Source of the DNA: Rhodocyclaceae bacterium
GTDB lineage: Bacteria; Pseudomonadota; Gammaproteobacteria; Burkholderiales; Rhodocyclaceae
Length of the DNA: 64,000 nucleotides
Assembly: GCA_028714035.1 (NCBI GenBank)
Contig: JAQTNA010000002.1
Span: forward strand, 103,596-167,595
Reading direction: 5' to 3'
The notes under the pieces are model-generated. The model was not told the origin of the DNA, ran no database searches, and saw only the letters and a program-made list of their open reading frames with translations. Below, in pieces: positions 36,492-44,742 of this stretch. The stretch's first letter is position 1; the number at the start of each line of letters is the position of its first letter. A program made the translations under genes and the position numbers.

Positions 36492-37298
36492 GTGAGATTT
36501 TTCGCAAAATTGGGAACAAAGTTGCTAGCGGGGGCTATCACCCTCGCCACGGCTGTTGCCGCCCAAGCCACGCCCGTGCACTTTGCCCTCTACAACAACC
36601 AAGGCATCCTCCTGTCGGACGCAAACGGCGTGGCGAGCGGGGACGTGGGCAGTGGCAACACATGGATCAACAATCCCTCGCTGATTGATCGCGAACATCT
36701 GACCAACTACCTGGTCAAGTTTTGGATTGACCCGGTTTCCAACCTGACGGCTGTAAGCTGGAGCTTTGACTGGGCGTTGGCCTACGGCGCCAGGCTCACC
36801 ACCGGGGGAAGCAAGAGCCTTATCACGGCCTCCAGTTCCAGTTCCACAATCACCATCGGCACCGCCGAATCTGACTGGAGCGACATATCCGGCACGATCA
36901 TCGCGACGGACAGCGCGCAAGGAAATTTTTCGCAGATGACCCGGGTGGCCGCCCACACCACTTACACCCTCTGGAATCCCTCCAGCACTTCCAGCCAGGA
37001 ACGCGGCCACGCGGCGTGGCAGGGCGGCACCACCACGGAGGTGTGGGTGTATATGGGCGGACGAGCCAGTTATGACGGGTCAACGAACGTCACCTTCGCG
37101 CCATCCGGCTACGCCAACGTTACGGCCTCCGCCGACGCGACTATCGCCCAACCCCTCTTGCCCGACAGCATGTTCGCCGACGGGGGCACCCCCGGTGGTG
37201 GCCACGTGCCCGAGCCTGGCTCCCTGGCTCTGCTGTGCGGTGCCGGGTTGGCGGGCCTTGCCTCGGTCCGGAAGCGGCGCGACCGCTTGAAACCTTAG
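36492..37298 (+). CDS. PEP-CTERM sorting-domain surface protein
   Basis: 268 residues from GTG 36492. The signal peptide reads (M)RFFAKLGTKLLAGAITLATAVAAQA, followed by TPVHFALYNNQG and a beta-rich domain, and ends with VPEPGS, hydrophobic LALLCGAGLAGLASV and RKRRDRLKP. I chose GTG 36492 (TTG 36489 is equally possible) because GGGG lies about 9 bases upstream and because the sigma54 promoter at 36420 would start transcription near 36446; starts at ATG 36444 or 36156 would lie at or upstream of the message. A strong terminator follows. Confidence 0.85.
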   Translation: MRFFAKLGTKLLAGAITLATAVAAQATPVHFALYNNQGILLSDANGVASGDVGSGNTWINNPSLIDREHLTNYLVKFWIDPVSNLTAVSWSFDWALAYGARLTTGGSKSLITASSSSSTITIGTAESDWSDISGTIIATDSAQGNFSQMTRVAAHTTYTLWNPSSTSSQERGHAAWQGGTTTEVWVYMGGRASYDGSTNVTFAPSGYANVTASADATIAQPLLPDSMFADGGTPGGGHVPEPGSLALLCGAGLAGLASVRKRRDRLKP

Positions 37299-37323
37299 GC
37301 CGTACCGGCCATCTGAAAGCACC

Positions 37324-37350
37324 ACGGGCGCGATTCGCGCCCGTTTTGTT
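37324..37350 (+). terminator. Rho-independent terminator of PEP-CTERM gene
   Basis: Stem ACGGGCGCGA / TCGCGCCCGT (37324-37333 and 37335-37344) followed by TTTGTT, 26 bases after the stop at 37298. It also lies close to the convergent CHASE2 kinase end. Confidence 0.85.
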
Positions 37351-37381
37351 TGCCAGGCCAGGATTTGGCCCAAACAGCGAT

Positions 37382-39733
37382 CTACGGTTCCGTCTCCAAT
37401 TTTTCCGCCCTGGGCAGCCACAGGATGAAGCGCGTGCCGCGCCCCGGCGCGCTGTCCACCTCCACGCCGCCACCATGGGCGTCGGCCACGGCCTTCACGA
37501 TCACCAGGCCCAGACCCACGCCCTCCACGTAGTCCTGGCTCACGGGAAACCTGCCGTAGCGGGTGAAGAGTTTCGGCAGATTTTCCGGGGCGATGCCGGG
37601 GCCATCATCTGCCACGGTCACCTTCCAGCGACCGCCCTCCTCGCCCAGCAACAGGCGCACCGAATCGCCCGAGCCGCTGAACTTGACCGCGTTGCCCAGG
37701 AGATTCACGACGGCGCGCCGGAGCAGTTCCCCGTCCCCGCGCACCAGGGCCTCCTCCGGCCCGTCCTCGCCCCGTTCTTCCCCCTCGCCCCGTTCTTCCC
37801 CCTCGCCCAAATCGCCCAACTCGCACTTCACCTTCACGCCCCGGCTCTGGGCCACCGGCCACACCTCGTCCGCGGCCTCCGTCAGGACCGCACGCAGATC
37901 CATTTCCCGAAACGACTTGGGGTCCGCCGCCTCTGCCCTTCCCAGGCGCAGCATGTCATCCGCCAGAGCCAGGGAACGGCGGGCATAACGCCCGATGCGT
38001 TCCAGGAGGTCGGGCGGCGGCGCACCTTCCGCCCCCTCCTCGCCGGCCGCCTCCAGCAGCGTGACGATGGTCGCCAGGGGCGAGCGCAGATCGTGGGAGA
38101 GAAAACGCATGGCCTCGTCCCGGGACTTTCTCGCCGCCCGCAATTCGCTCAGGTCCGTCAGGCTCGCGATCAGCCCGAGGTAACGTCCGGCCTCGTCCCG
38201 GCAGGGCGCCACGTCCAGGAGCAGCGCTGGCGCCCCCCGCGAGGACACTTCCATTTTCAGGGCGCGCCAGGAACCGGCATCGCCCAGGCGCGCATCGCCC
38301 TCGCCGGAGACGGGCTTGAGCCGGGACAGCAGTTCCGGCAAGGGCAAGCCCTGGGCCTGCTGGCCCTGGCGCAGACCCAGGAGCCGGAAGGCGCGCCGGT
38401 TGGCCAGCGCCACCCGCCCGGACCGATCCGCCACCAGCACGCCCACGGGCAGGCTTTCCAGGGCATCCGCCACGAAGCGCCGGGCATCCTTCTGCCTTTG
38501 CGCCGCCGCCTGGATGAGAGAGATGCGTTGCTCCAGGGCGTCGCCCTCCGGCGCCGGGCCGGAAGCTTCGAGGAGGGAACCCTCCCGCCCCAGCCGGGCC
38601 AGTTCCTCGTCCAGGTAACGCTGGGCCGATTCCAGCCGGCGCCAGCTCCACAGGGGGTAGCCCAGGGCGCAGGCCACCAGGGCCGCCGAGGGGGGAAACC
38701 AGGCCTGACCGAAGCGCAAGAGCAGAACGCTGCCCGCCACAGTGGAAAAACCAAGGACGACGGAAGTGACGAGGCCCGTGCGGGCGGAAAACCGGCGCAG
38801 ACCCACCAGCAGGACGAGCACCAGCAAGGCGCTCGTCAGAGCCGCCAGGGCCGGCGGGAAAGGACGCAGGGCAATGCCCCGGCGCAGGGCATCCACCGCG
38901 TTGGCGGTGATCTCCACCCCCGCCATGACCCGTCCGTTGCCTGAAGTGGGGACCGGGTTGTTGTCGCCTATGCCGGCCGCCGTCACCCCCACGAGCACCA
39001 GCTTGCCCCGGAAGGCCTCGGGAGGCACGGTACCGCGCAGCACGTCCGCCGCCGATACGGTGGAAAAATGTCCGGGCGGCCCGGCATAGGGAATCAACAT
39101 GGGCCAGGCACGTTGCCAGCCGTCGGCGGCGCGGCCCGCCGACAAGGGTGCCGGGAAAGCCGAGGGCTCGGCCGCGCGCAGCACGGCATAGGCGAATTGT
39201 TCCAGTTCGCCTCCCGCAGGCCCCTCCAGCAGCCAGACGCCCCGGGCAATACCGTCCACGTCCAGCACCACATGGCCGTGGCCCAGCCCCACCGCGCCCG
39301 CCGCGAAGGCCGGCGCCGGCGGCCGGAACAATTCCCGCCCACCACCCACCTCGGCGACGACGGGCAACACCACCCGGCCGTTCCGAGTGATGGAATCCGC
39401 CAGGGCCTTGTCCCCCGCGGCATCGTTGCCGTCAGGCTCGACCAGTAGAATATCCAGGCCGATGACGCGGGCGGCCGACAGGCGATCCACCAGGGCGCCG
39501 GTAATGGCCCGGCGCCAGGGCCAGCGGCCGACGGCGGCGAGGCTGCCCTCGTCCACCGCCACGACGATGATGTCCGACGGCGCCGCCCTTTGCCAGGATT
39601 TCAGCGCCAGGTCATAGAACACCAGGTCGGCCCGGGCAAACCAGCCCAGGAAAGCGGCCAGAACCGCGAACAGCGCCAGGCCGGCCGTGACCGCCCGCCA
39701 TTCCGTGGTGAGCCGGTTCCTGAACTTGCGCAT
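37382..39733 (-). CDS. CHASE2-domain sensor histidine kinase
   Basis: 783 residues. A membrane helix near residues 15-35, a periplasmic CHASE2 sensor domain (about 36-290: ALKSWQRAAPSDIIVVAVDEGSLA, GLDILLVEPDGND), further membrane helices (about 300-380), a PAS domain (about 430-530: LESLPVGVLVADRSGRVALANRRAF), HisKA with the phospho-His at about residue 547 (FLSHDLRSPLAT) and HATPase_c (NLLGNAVKFSG, DDGPGIAP, GVGLGLVIV). Start taken as ATG 39733; the preceding in-frame GTG (39736) is possible. An 18-bp in-frame repeat (37766-37801) adds GEGEER twice in the ATPase domain. Paired with the FecR-like gene upstream and probably with the OmpR-type regulator at 44.4 kb, an association common to CHASE2/FecR systems. 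Confidence 0.9.
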   Translation of the reverse strand: MRKFRNRLTTEWRAVTAGLALFAVLAAFLGWFARADLVFYDLALKSWQRAAPSDIIVVAVDEGSLAAVGRWPWRRAITGALVDRLSAARVIGLDILLVEPDGNDAAGDKALADSITRNGRVVLPVVAEVGGGRELFRPPAPAFAAGAVGLGHGHVVLDVDGIARGVWLLEGPAGGELEQFAYAVLRAAEPSAFPAPLSAGRAADGWQRAWPMLIPYAGPPGHFSTVSAADVLRGTVPPEAFRGKLVLVGVTAAGIGDNNPVPTSGNGRVMAGVEITANAVDALRRGIALRPFPPALAALTSALLVLVLLVGLRRFSARTGLVTSVVLGFSTVAGSVLLLRFGQAWFPPSAALVACALGYPLWSWRRLESAQRYLDEELARLGREGSLLEASGPAPEGDALEQRISLIQAAAQRQKDARRFVADALESLPVGVLVADRSGRVALANRRAFRLLGLRQGQQAQGLPLPELLSRLKPVSGEGDARLGDAGSWRALKMEVSSRGAPALLLDVAPCRDEAGRYLGLIASLTDLSELRAARKSRDEAMRFLSHDLRSPLATIVTLLEAAGEEGAEGAPPPDLLERIGRYARRSLALADDMLRLGRAEAADPKSFREMDLRAVLTEAADEVWPVAQSRGVKVKCELGDLGEGEERGEGEERGEDGPEEALVRGDGELLRRAVVNLLGNAVKFSGSGDSVRLLLGEEGGRWKVTVADDGPGIAPENLPKLFTRYGRFPVSQDYVEGVGLGLVIVKAVADAHGGGVEVDSAPGRGTRFILWLPRAEKLETEP
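37766..37801. repeat. 18-bp in-frame tandem repeat in kinase gene
   Basis: Two exact copies of CTCGCCCCGTTCTTCCCC plus a partial third, translated on the minus strand as repeated Gly-Glu-Gly-Glu-Glu-Arg in a loop of the ATPase domain. Such repeats change copy number by slippage without breaking the frame. Confidence 0.8.
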
Positions 39734-39774
39734 CACTTGGACCTACAAGCTTCCTTCCTCATCGGAACGAGGAA

Positions 39775-39813
39775 ACTCCCTCGCCCCGCGAGCGGGGAGA
39801 GGGAGAAAGGCGG
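39775..39813. repeat. REP-like G+C-rich repeat, copy 3
   Basis: CTCCCTCGCCCCGCGAGCGG then GGAGAGGGAG: an imperfect palindrome between the FecR-like gene and the CHASE2 kinase, related to the copies at 5419 and 30044. Confidence 0.6.
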
Positions 39814-39842
39814 ATCATTGGAGAAAAAGTATTCATTTCATA

Positions 39843-41471
39843 TCACAGGACCATCGGTATCAGGATCAGCAGCAGCCACCAGGGGCGGGAAGCCGGCACC
39901 TCGAAGCTCTGGGTGGCGGTCCAGGGGCCGACGAAACCGTCCGGGTCGGTGGCGCGCACGCGCATGAACCACACACCGGCATCGAAGCGGGGCAGGCTGA
40001 CCCGGGGTTCCGCCAGCTTCATCCTAGTCACGGCGTTGGACGCGGAATCGGCGAAGCTCGCATCCCGGGCCAGTTCCAGCTCGAACTTCTGGCCGGGTTC
40101 CGCCGGCCAAGTGAATTCCATCCGGTCGCCGTCCATCGCGGGCGGCTCCGGCTGGGCGGGCGTGGGCCGCAGTTCGAACGGCACCGCGTCGCCATAGGGT
40201 CCCCGGTCCCCATCCGCCCGCACGCTGGCCACGCGCCAGGCGTAGTTGCCGGGCGCGAGCTTCCCGCTCTGCCAGGCCGTGGCCTTCAGCCCGTCGGCAG
40301 CCTGTACGGGGCGGCTGAAGTTGCCGCCATCCGAGAGTTGCAGCTCATAACTCGACGCCCCCTCGGCGTTGGTCCATTGGAAATCCACGGTTTCGCCCCG
40401 CACCTTGCCCGCGGGTCTGGGCAGGGAGGCGAAGGGCGGCTCCGGCCGCGCCTTGAGCGTCACGGCCCGCACCGCGTCCCGGCCCTCCAGGCCATTGTCC
40501 GCTATGCCGCGCACCCGCAGCCAGAGCTTGCCGTCCGGCACGCCCGAGAATTTGGCCGAGGGGCTCCGGGAGACGCTCTCTGCCAGCACCCGGCGGAAAG
40601 CCTCGTCCTCGGCCAGTTGAACACGATAGGCCACGGCGCCCGGCAGGTCCGGGAAGGAGAACCGCATCAGAACCCGGTCCAGCAGGAGCGGTACGCCGGA
40701 AAGGTCCGGGGCCGGCAGCAGGGCGACGGCAGGTGCGATACGCGCATCGCTCGCCACCAACAGTCCCTCGCCCGCATGCACGGCCATGACACGTTTTCCC
40801 TTGCCGCCGCGCACATTCACCACGCCTTCGGTCACCTCCGCACGGGCCTGCTGGTCAGACTCCGCCGCCACCCGGAAACCCGTGCCGCGCACCGCAATCA
40901 CGGCGGCCGGCGTGCGCAGACGATAGCCGGATTCCGTGTCCTTCTGCTTGGCCACCTGGTTTTCCACCCGGCCGGACTGAAGATCCAGCCCGGTGCGGTA
41001 GATGCCGGCCGCCTTGGAACCCTGCAAGGTCGTGAGACGTAGCCGGCTTTCCGGCTGGATGACCAGGCGCGAGCCATCCGCCAGGTCCAGGGCGACAAAG
41101 GAATCCTTCCCGGTCGCCACTTCCTCGCCCGCGGCCAGGGACGTGCCGGCTTCCAGCGGCCCGGAGGCACGCCGGGCATCGCCCCGCACCGCCGCCACCT
41201 TGGCCGGGCTGGCATCGAAGCGCAGCAGCCTCTGGGGAATGCGCAGGGCGAGGCCCACCGGCATGTGCCGCGGTTCGGTCACGCCGTTGGCCTTCTGCAG
41301 CACCTGCCAGTCCGCCGGATTCTTCAGCAAACGGAGCGCCACGTCCCACAGGTTGTCACCCTCGCGGGTGGTGTAGACGAAGTCGCCACCGGCCAGCGCG
41401 CACGGAGCGGCAAAGGCGGCGGCCACCAGGGCGGCGAGCAGGGAAGCGCGAACGGGGGAGGGCAGATTCAT
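39843..41471 (-). CDS. LysM-FecR-domain envelope protein
   Basis: 542 residues. Signal peptide MNLPSPVRASLLAALVAAAF..., cleaved near Ala-Leu-Ala; LysM peptidoglycan-binding domain (about 30-80: YTTREGDNLWDVALRLLKNPADWQVL); FecR domain (about 95-245: GEEVATGKDSFVALDLADGS, RLRTPAAVIAVRGTGF); then three Fn3-like beta modules with 'FPDLPGAVAYRVQLAEDEAF' and similar segments; and a C-terminal hydrophobic segment WWLLLILIPMVL. FecR-like proteins of this type accompany CHASE2 sensors and are thought to sense or shape envelope status. The ATG at 41471 gives a clean signal peptide. The gene is 106 bases upstream of the CHASE2 kinase, same strand. Confidence 0.88.
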   Translation of the reverse strand: MNLPSPVRASLLAALVAAAFAAPCALAGGDFVYTTREGDNLWDVALRLLKNPADWQVLQKANGVTEPRHMPVGLALRIPQRLLRFDASPAKVAAVRGDARRASGPLEAGTSLAAGEEVATGKDSFVALDLADGSRLVIQPESRLRLTTLQGSKAAGIYRTGLDLQSGRVENQVAKQKDTESGYRLRTPAAVIAVRGTGFRVAAESDQQARAEVTEGVVNVRGGKGKRVMAVHAGEGLLVASDARIAPAVALLPAPDLSGVPLLLDRVLMRFSFPDLPGAVAYRVQLAEDEAFRRVLAESVSRSPSAKFSGVPDGKLWLRVRGIADNGLEGRDAVRAVTLKARPEPPFASLPRPAGKVRGETVDFQWTNAEGASSYELQLSDGGNFSRPVQAADGLKATAWQSGKLAPGNYAWRVASVRADGDRGPYGDAVPFELRPTPAQPEPPAMDGDRMEFTWPAEPGQKFELELARDASFADSASNAVTRMKLAEPRVSLPRFDAGVWFMRVRATDPDGFVGPWTATQSFEVPASRPWWLLLILIPMVL

Positions 41472-41614
41472 GGCGGGCTCTTTCCGGGTCATAACAGCGC
41501 AATTCTAGGTGAGGTTGGGGTGAGGCACTGCAAACTTTGTGCGAAACGCGCAGGTGTTGCCCCCTTCCCCTCTCCAGATAAGAGAAAATGTCGGCTTGAT
41601 TCCGGAACGCACCT

Positions 41615-41679
41615 GTAGGCTGGGATTTATCCCGACATCGGCGATCTGCATCCCTTTGTCGGGCTGAAGCCCGACCCAC
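41615..41679. repeat. REP-like palindrome, GTCGGGCTGAAGCCCGAC family, copy C
   Basis: Left arm GTAGGCTGGGATTTATCCCGAC (41615-41636), right arm GTCGGGCTGAAGCCCGACCCAC (41658-41679). It lies just upstream of the EF-hand protein gene; related elements flank the response-regulator gene 2-3 kb away. Confidence 0.7.
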
Positions 41680-41710
41680 CAGCTTGCGTGAAATGAACTT
41701 GGAGACAGGC

Positions 41711-43537
41711 ATGGGCCATCGTTGGAAATTTTTTCGCGCGGGCGGTTTCGATCAGGTGCGCATCGAGACGGCCGAGGATCTGCTCAATCTGGGGCAACTG
41801 GACCCCAAGCTCTGGGTGGCGCTGGCCTGCCCAACGAAGGGGGTGGAGTTCGATGCCCGCACCCTGGCCCTCCTGGACACGGACGGCGACGGCTATATCC
41901 GTGCGCCGGAACTGCTCTCCGGCATCACCTGGGCCGCGGAACGCCTGAATGACATCAGCGTGCTGGCGGAGAGCCTGGAGGGCGTCCCCCTGGGCGCCAT
42001 CCGGGAAGATGGCCCGGGCGCCGCGCTGCGGGCGGCCGCCTCCGGCCTGACGGCGGAAGGCATGATCACCGTGGCCTCGGCCAGCACGGCCGAGGGCGAA
42101 CAGGCGGCTCGGGCGGAAGCCGCCTGGAACGAGGCAGGTCTTTCGGCCCAGCCCCTCGGGGCCGGCACGGAGGCGGCGGACGCGGCACTTTGTGCCGTGC
42201 GCGCCAAGGTGGATGACTGGTTCATGCGCTGCCGCCTGGCCGCCTTCGATGCCCGCGCGGCCGGCGCGCTGAACGCCTCCGAGGACAGTTTCAAATCACT
42301 CGCCGCCTCCACCCTGAACGCCGATTCCGAGACCATCGCCGCCCTGCCCCTGGCCACGGTGGCCCCCGGCGCCGCCCTGCCCCTCGGGAACGGGATCAAT
42401 CCGGCCTGGGCGGCGCGCATCGCGGCGCTGGGGACGGCGGTGGTGGCGCCCCTGCTGGGCGACCGGCAGAGCCTGACGGAAGCCGACTGGCAGGCGGTAC
42501 AGGAGAAACTCGCGCCGTACGCCGCATGGCGCTCAGCCAAGCCCGCGGGCCAACCGCCGGAGGCCGAGGCCATTCGCGACCTGGAGCGGCTTGCCCGGTA
42601 CGTGCGGGATCTCATGCCCCTGGCCAACAACTTCGTCGCCTTCCGGGACTTCTACACCCGCTCCGGCAAGGCCATGTTCCAGATCGGCACCCTCTACCTG
42701 GACGGCCGCTCGGCGGACCTGTGCGTCGCCGTGACGGATGCGGCCAAGCACGCCGCCCTGGCCAGCCTGTCCCGCATCTGCCTGGTGTATTGCGACTGCA
42801 CCCGTGCCGGGGAAAAGTTGAGCATCGCCGCGGCCTTCACCGCCGGAGACTCGGATCAGCTCATGGCGGGACGCAACGGCGTGTTCTATGACCGCGCCGG
42901 CCGGGACTGGAACGCCACCATCACGCGCATCGTGGACCACCCCATCAGCCTGCGGCAGGCCTTCTGGTCACCCTACAAGCGGCTCATGCGCCTGGTGGGC
43001 GAGCAGTTGCAGAAGATCGCGGGCAACAAGGCCAAGGACATCGAGGACCGGATGGCCGCCGGAGCGGCCAATGCCGGCAAGAAGCTGGAAGCCCCCGGCA
43101 AGGCCGCCACGCCGGCACAGCAGGCCTTCGATGTGGGCAAGTTCGCCGGCATCTTCGCCGCCATCGGCCTGGCCGTGGGCGCCATCGGCACGGCCCTGGC
43201 CTCGGTGGTGACGGGCCTATTGGGCCTGAAACTGTGGCAACTGCCCCTGGTGGTGGCCGGTGTGCTGCTGCTCGTCTCCGGCCCGGCCGTGGTGCTGGCC
43301 TGGTTCAAGCTCAGGAGCCGCAACCTGGGGCCGATCCTGGACGCCAACGGTTGGGCGGTAAATGCCCGGGCGCGCATCAACATCCCCTTCGGCACCGCCC
43401 TGACCCAGCTCGCCCGCCTGCCGGAAGGCGCAGAGCGTTCGCTCACCGACCCTTACGCCGAGAAGTCCCGCCCCTGGGGCTTCTATGCCGTCATCGCCCT
43501 GGCTCTCCTGGGCGCGGCGGCCTGGTACTGGCGCTGA
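41711..43537 (+). CDS. Conserved EF-hand membrane protein, unknown
   Basis: 608 residues. I do not recognise a named family. A canonical 12-residue EF-hand loop, DTDGDGYIRAPE, occurs near residue 57, so Ca binding is likely. The long middle is Ala-rich and helical; two membrane segments near residues 475-500 (FAGIFAAIGLAVGAIGTALA) and 510-535 (LPLVVAGVLLLVSGPAVVLAW), and a last one at the very C-terminus (FYAVIALALLGAAAWYW). An N-terminal RWKFFRAGGFDQVRI motif has no signal peptide. The ATG at 41711 is chosen because GGAG (41701-41704) precedes it by 6 bases; upstream ATGs at 41684 and 41693 lack a site. It separates the FecR/CHASE2 pair from the response regulator. Confidence 0.75.
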   Translation: MGHRWKFFRAGGFDQVRIETAEDLLNLGQLDPKLWVALACPTKGVEFDARTLALLDTDGDGYIRAPELLSGITWAAERLNDISVLAESLEGVPLGAIREDGPGAALRAAASGLTAEGMITVASASTAEGEQAARAEAAWNEAGLSAQPLGAGTEAADAALCAVRAKVDDWFMRCRLAAFDARAAGALNASEDSFKSLAASTLNADSETIAALPLATVAPGAALPLGNGINPAWAARIAALGTAVVAPLLGDRQSLTEADWQAVQEKLAPYAAWRSAKPAGQPPEAEAIRDLERLARYVRDLMPLANNFVAFRDFYTRSGKAMFQIGTLYLDGRSADLCVAVTDAAKHAALASLSRICLVYCDCTRAGEKLSIAAAFTAGDSDQLMAGRNGVFYDRAGRDWNATITRIVDHPISLRQAFWSPYKRLMRLVGEQLQKIAGNKAKDIEDRMAAGAANAGKKLEAPGKAATPAQQAFDVGKFAGIFAAIGLAVGAIGTALASVVTGLLGLKLWQLPLVVAGVLLLVSGPAVVLAWFKLRSRNLGPILDANGWAVNARARINIPFGTALTQLARLPEGAERSLTDPYAEKSRPWGFYAVIALALLGAAAWYWR

Positions 43538-43550
43538 CAAGCCATTAGAG

Positions 43551-43687
43551 GCGATCTTCATGGGAAACTATTTCAAGGCACTTCCGGAAAATCTGGCTCC
43601 CTGTGGGTCGGGCTTCAGCCCGACAGCAGCGGCCAAGGTGCGCTTGTCGGGCTAAAGCCCGACCCACAAAACCCCACAATGATTTCC
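43551..43687 (-). repeat. MITE/REP-like element, copy B (inverted)
   Basis: Starts GCGATCTTCAT, contains ATTTCAAGGCACTTCC, then paired GTGGGTCGGGCTTCAGCCCGAC and GTCGGGCTAAAGCCCGACCCAC. It is an inverted, slightly shorter version of the element at 44408-44578, matching over nearly its whole length, and lies at the 3' end of the response-regulator gene. Confidence 0.75.
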
Positions 43688-43698
43688 CGGGGGAGAGG

Positions 43699-44394
43699 CT
43701 ACACCGCCTCCAGCCGGTAGCCGAAGTTGTATACGGAGGCCAGGCGCAAGCCGTTTTCGGGGCGCAGGGACAGCTTGCCGCGCAGGCGGCTGACGTGGGT
43801 ATCCAGGGTGCGGGTGGCAATGTTGGCGTTCTTGCCCCAGACGGCTTCCAGCAGGTGACCCCGGGACACCAGTTGGCCCTGGTGGCGGAACAGGAACAGG
43901 GCCAGATCGAATTCCTTGTCGGTGAGCACCACCGTTTCCCCGGATAGCTGCGCCTGCCGGGAAGCCAGATCGAAGCGGTAGTTGCCCAGTTCCAGCACGG
44001 GCTGAACCAGGGGCCGCAATACCCGGCGCAGCACCGCCTCCACCCGGGACACGAGCTCCATGCGCCGCAGGGGCTTGGTCATGTAGTCGTCGGCGCCGGC
44101 CTGGAGCGCCGCCACCACGTCCTCCTCCGCATCCCGGCTGGTGACGAAGATCACCGGCGAGGTCACGTCCCGCTCCTGGCGCAGGCGGCGCAACACCTCG
44201 TCGCCCTCCACGTCGGGCAATATCCAGTCCAGAAGGTAGAGATCGAAGCTCTCCCGGCTCGCCCGGCGCAGGAGATCCATGCCGCGCCCGAAGACATGGA
44301 CGTCGTGCCCCGCCTGTTCGAGCCAGCGCTTCACGACCTCGGCCTGTTCCGGGTCGTCCTCCAGCAAGGCAATGCGCACCGCGTTCATGTCCAT
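43699..44394 (-). CDS. OmpR/PhoB-family response regulator
   Basis: 231 residues. Receiver (residues 6-120) with acidic pair Glu12/Asp13-Asp14, phospho-acceptor Asp56 (LYLLDWILPDVEG), Thr (IFVTSRD) and Lys (YMTKPL); winged-helix DNA-binding domain (about 130-230: LTDKEFDLALFLFRHQGQLVSRGHLLEAVWG, RTLDTHVSRLRGKL, YNFGYRL). Probably the partner of the CHASE2 kinase, with which such regulators and FecR-like proteins often form one locus; here it is separated by the EF-hand gene on the other strand. Inverted copies of a ~140-170 bp element bracket the gene. Confidence 0.92.
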   Translation of the reverse strand: MDMNAVRIALLEDDPEQAEVVKRWLEQAGHDVHVFGRGMDLLRRASRESFDLYLLDWILPDVEGDEVLRRLRQERDVTSPVIFVTSRDAEEDVVAALQAGADDYMTKPLRRMELVSRVEAVLRRVLRPLVQPVLELGNYRFDLASRQAQLSGETVVLTDKEFDLALFLFRHQGQLVSRGHLLEAVWGKNANIATRTLDTHVSRLRGKLSLRPENGLRLASVYNFGYRLEAV

Positions 44395-44407
44395 GGCTAT
44401 ATTTATT

Positions 44408-44578
44408 CTGATTGGCGCTGATCTTCAGCTAAGAAATGATAGCGGGGTTTCGTGGGGCGGGCTTCAGCCCGACAAGCGCACCTTGGCCGCACCTGTCGGG
44501 CTGAAGCCCGACCCACAGGGAGCCAGATTGTCTGGAAGTGCCTTGAAATGGTTTCAGATGAAGATCAGCGCCAATCAG
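44408..44578 (+). mobile_element. MITE-like element, copy A, with 20-bp terminal inverted repeats
   Basis: 171 bases bounded by CTGATTGGCGCTGATCTTCA (44408-44427) and its exact complement (44559-44578). Inside is a doubled palindrome, GGGCTTCAGCCCGAC and GTCGGGCTGAAGCCCGACCCAC. No coding capacity. Small size, terminal repeats and a second copy nearby suggest a non-autonomous miniature element; no target-site duplication is evident at the ends. Confidence 0.7.
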
Positions 44579-44649
44579 GTCAATTTTTGGCAATTCAATG
44601 TCACGCCCGATTCTAGCGCGAAAGGGCCGCAAGGAAAGCGCCCCAAAAA

Positions 44650-44680
44650 AACAAGGGGCCGAATTCATCGGCCCCTTGTT
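44650..44680 (-). terminator. Rho-independent terminator of the cytochrome operon
   Basis: 13-bp perfect stem (44650-44662 / 44668-44680, core AAGGGGCCGA) with a short loop, followed on the minus strand by a seven-base T-run. It lies 63 bases after the stop of the last cytochrome gene. Confidence 0.9.
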
Positions 44681-44742
44681 CTTGGCTAACGCCCCGCTCA
44701 CCCGGCCGCCTGGCCGGATGAGAAGGATGGCTCAGACCGACG

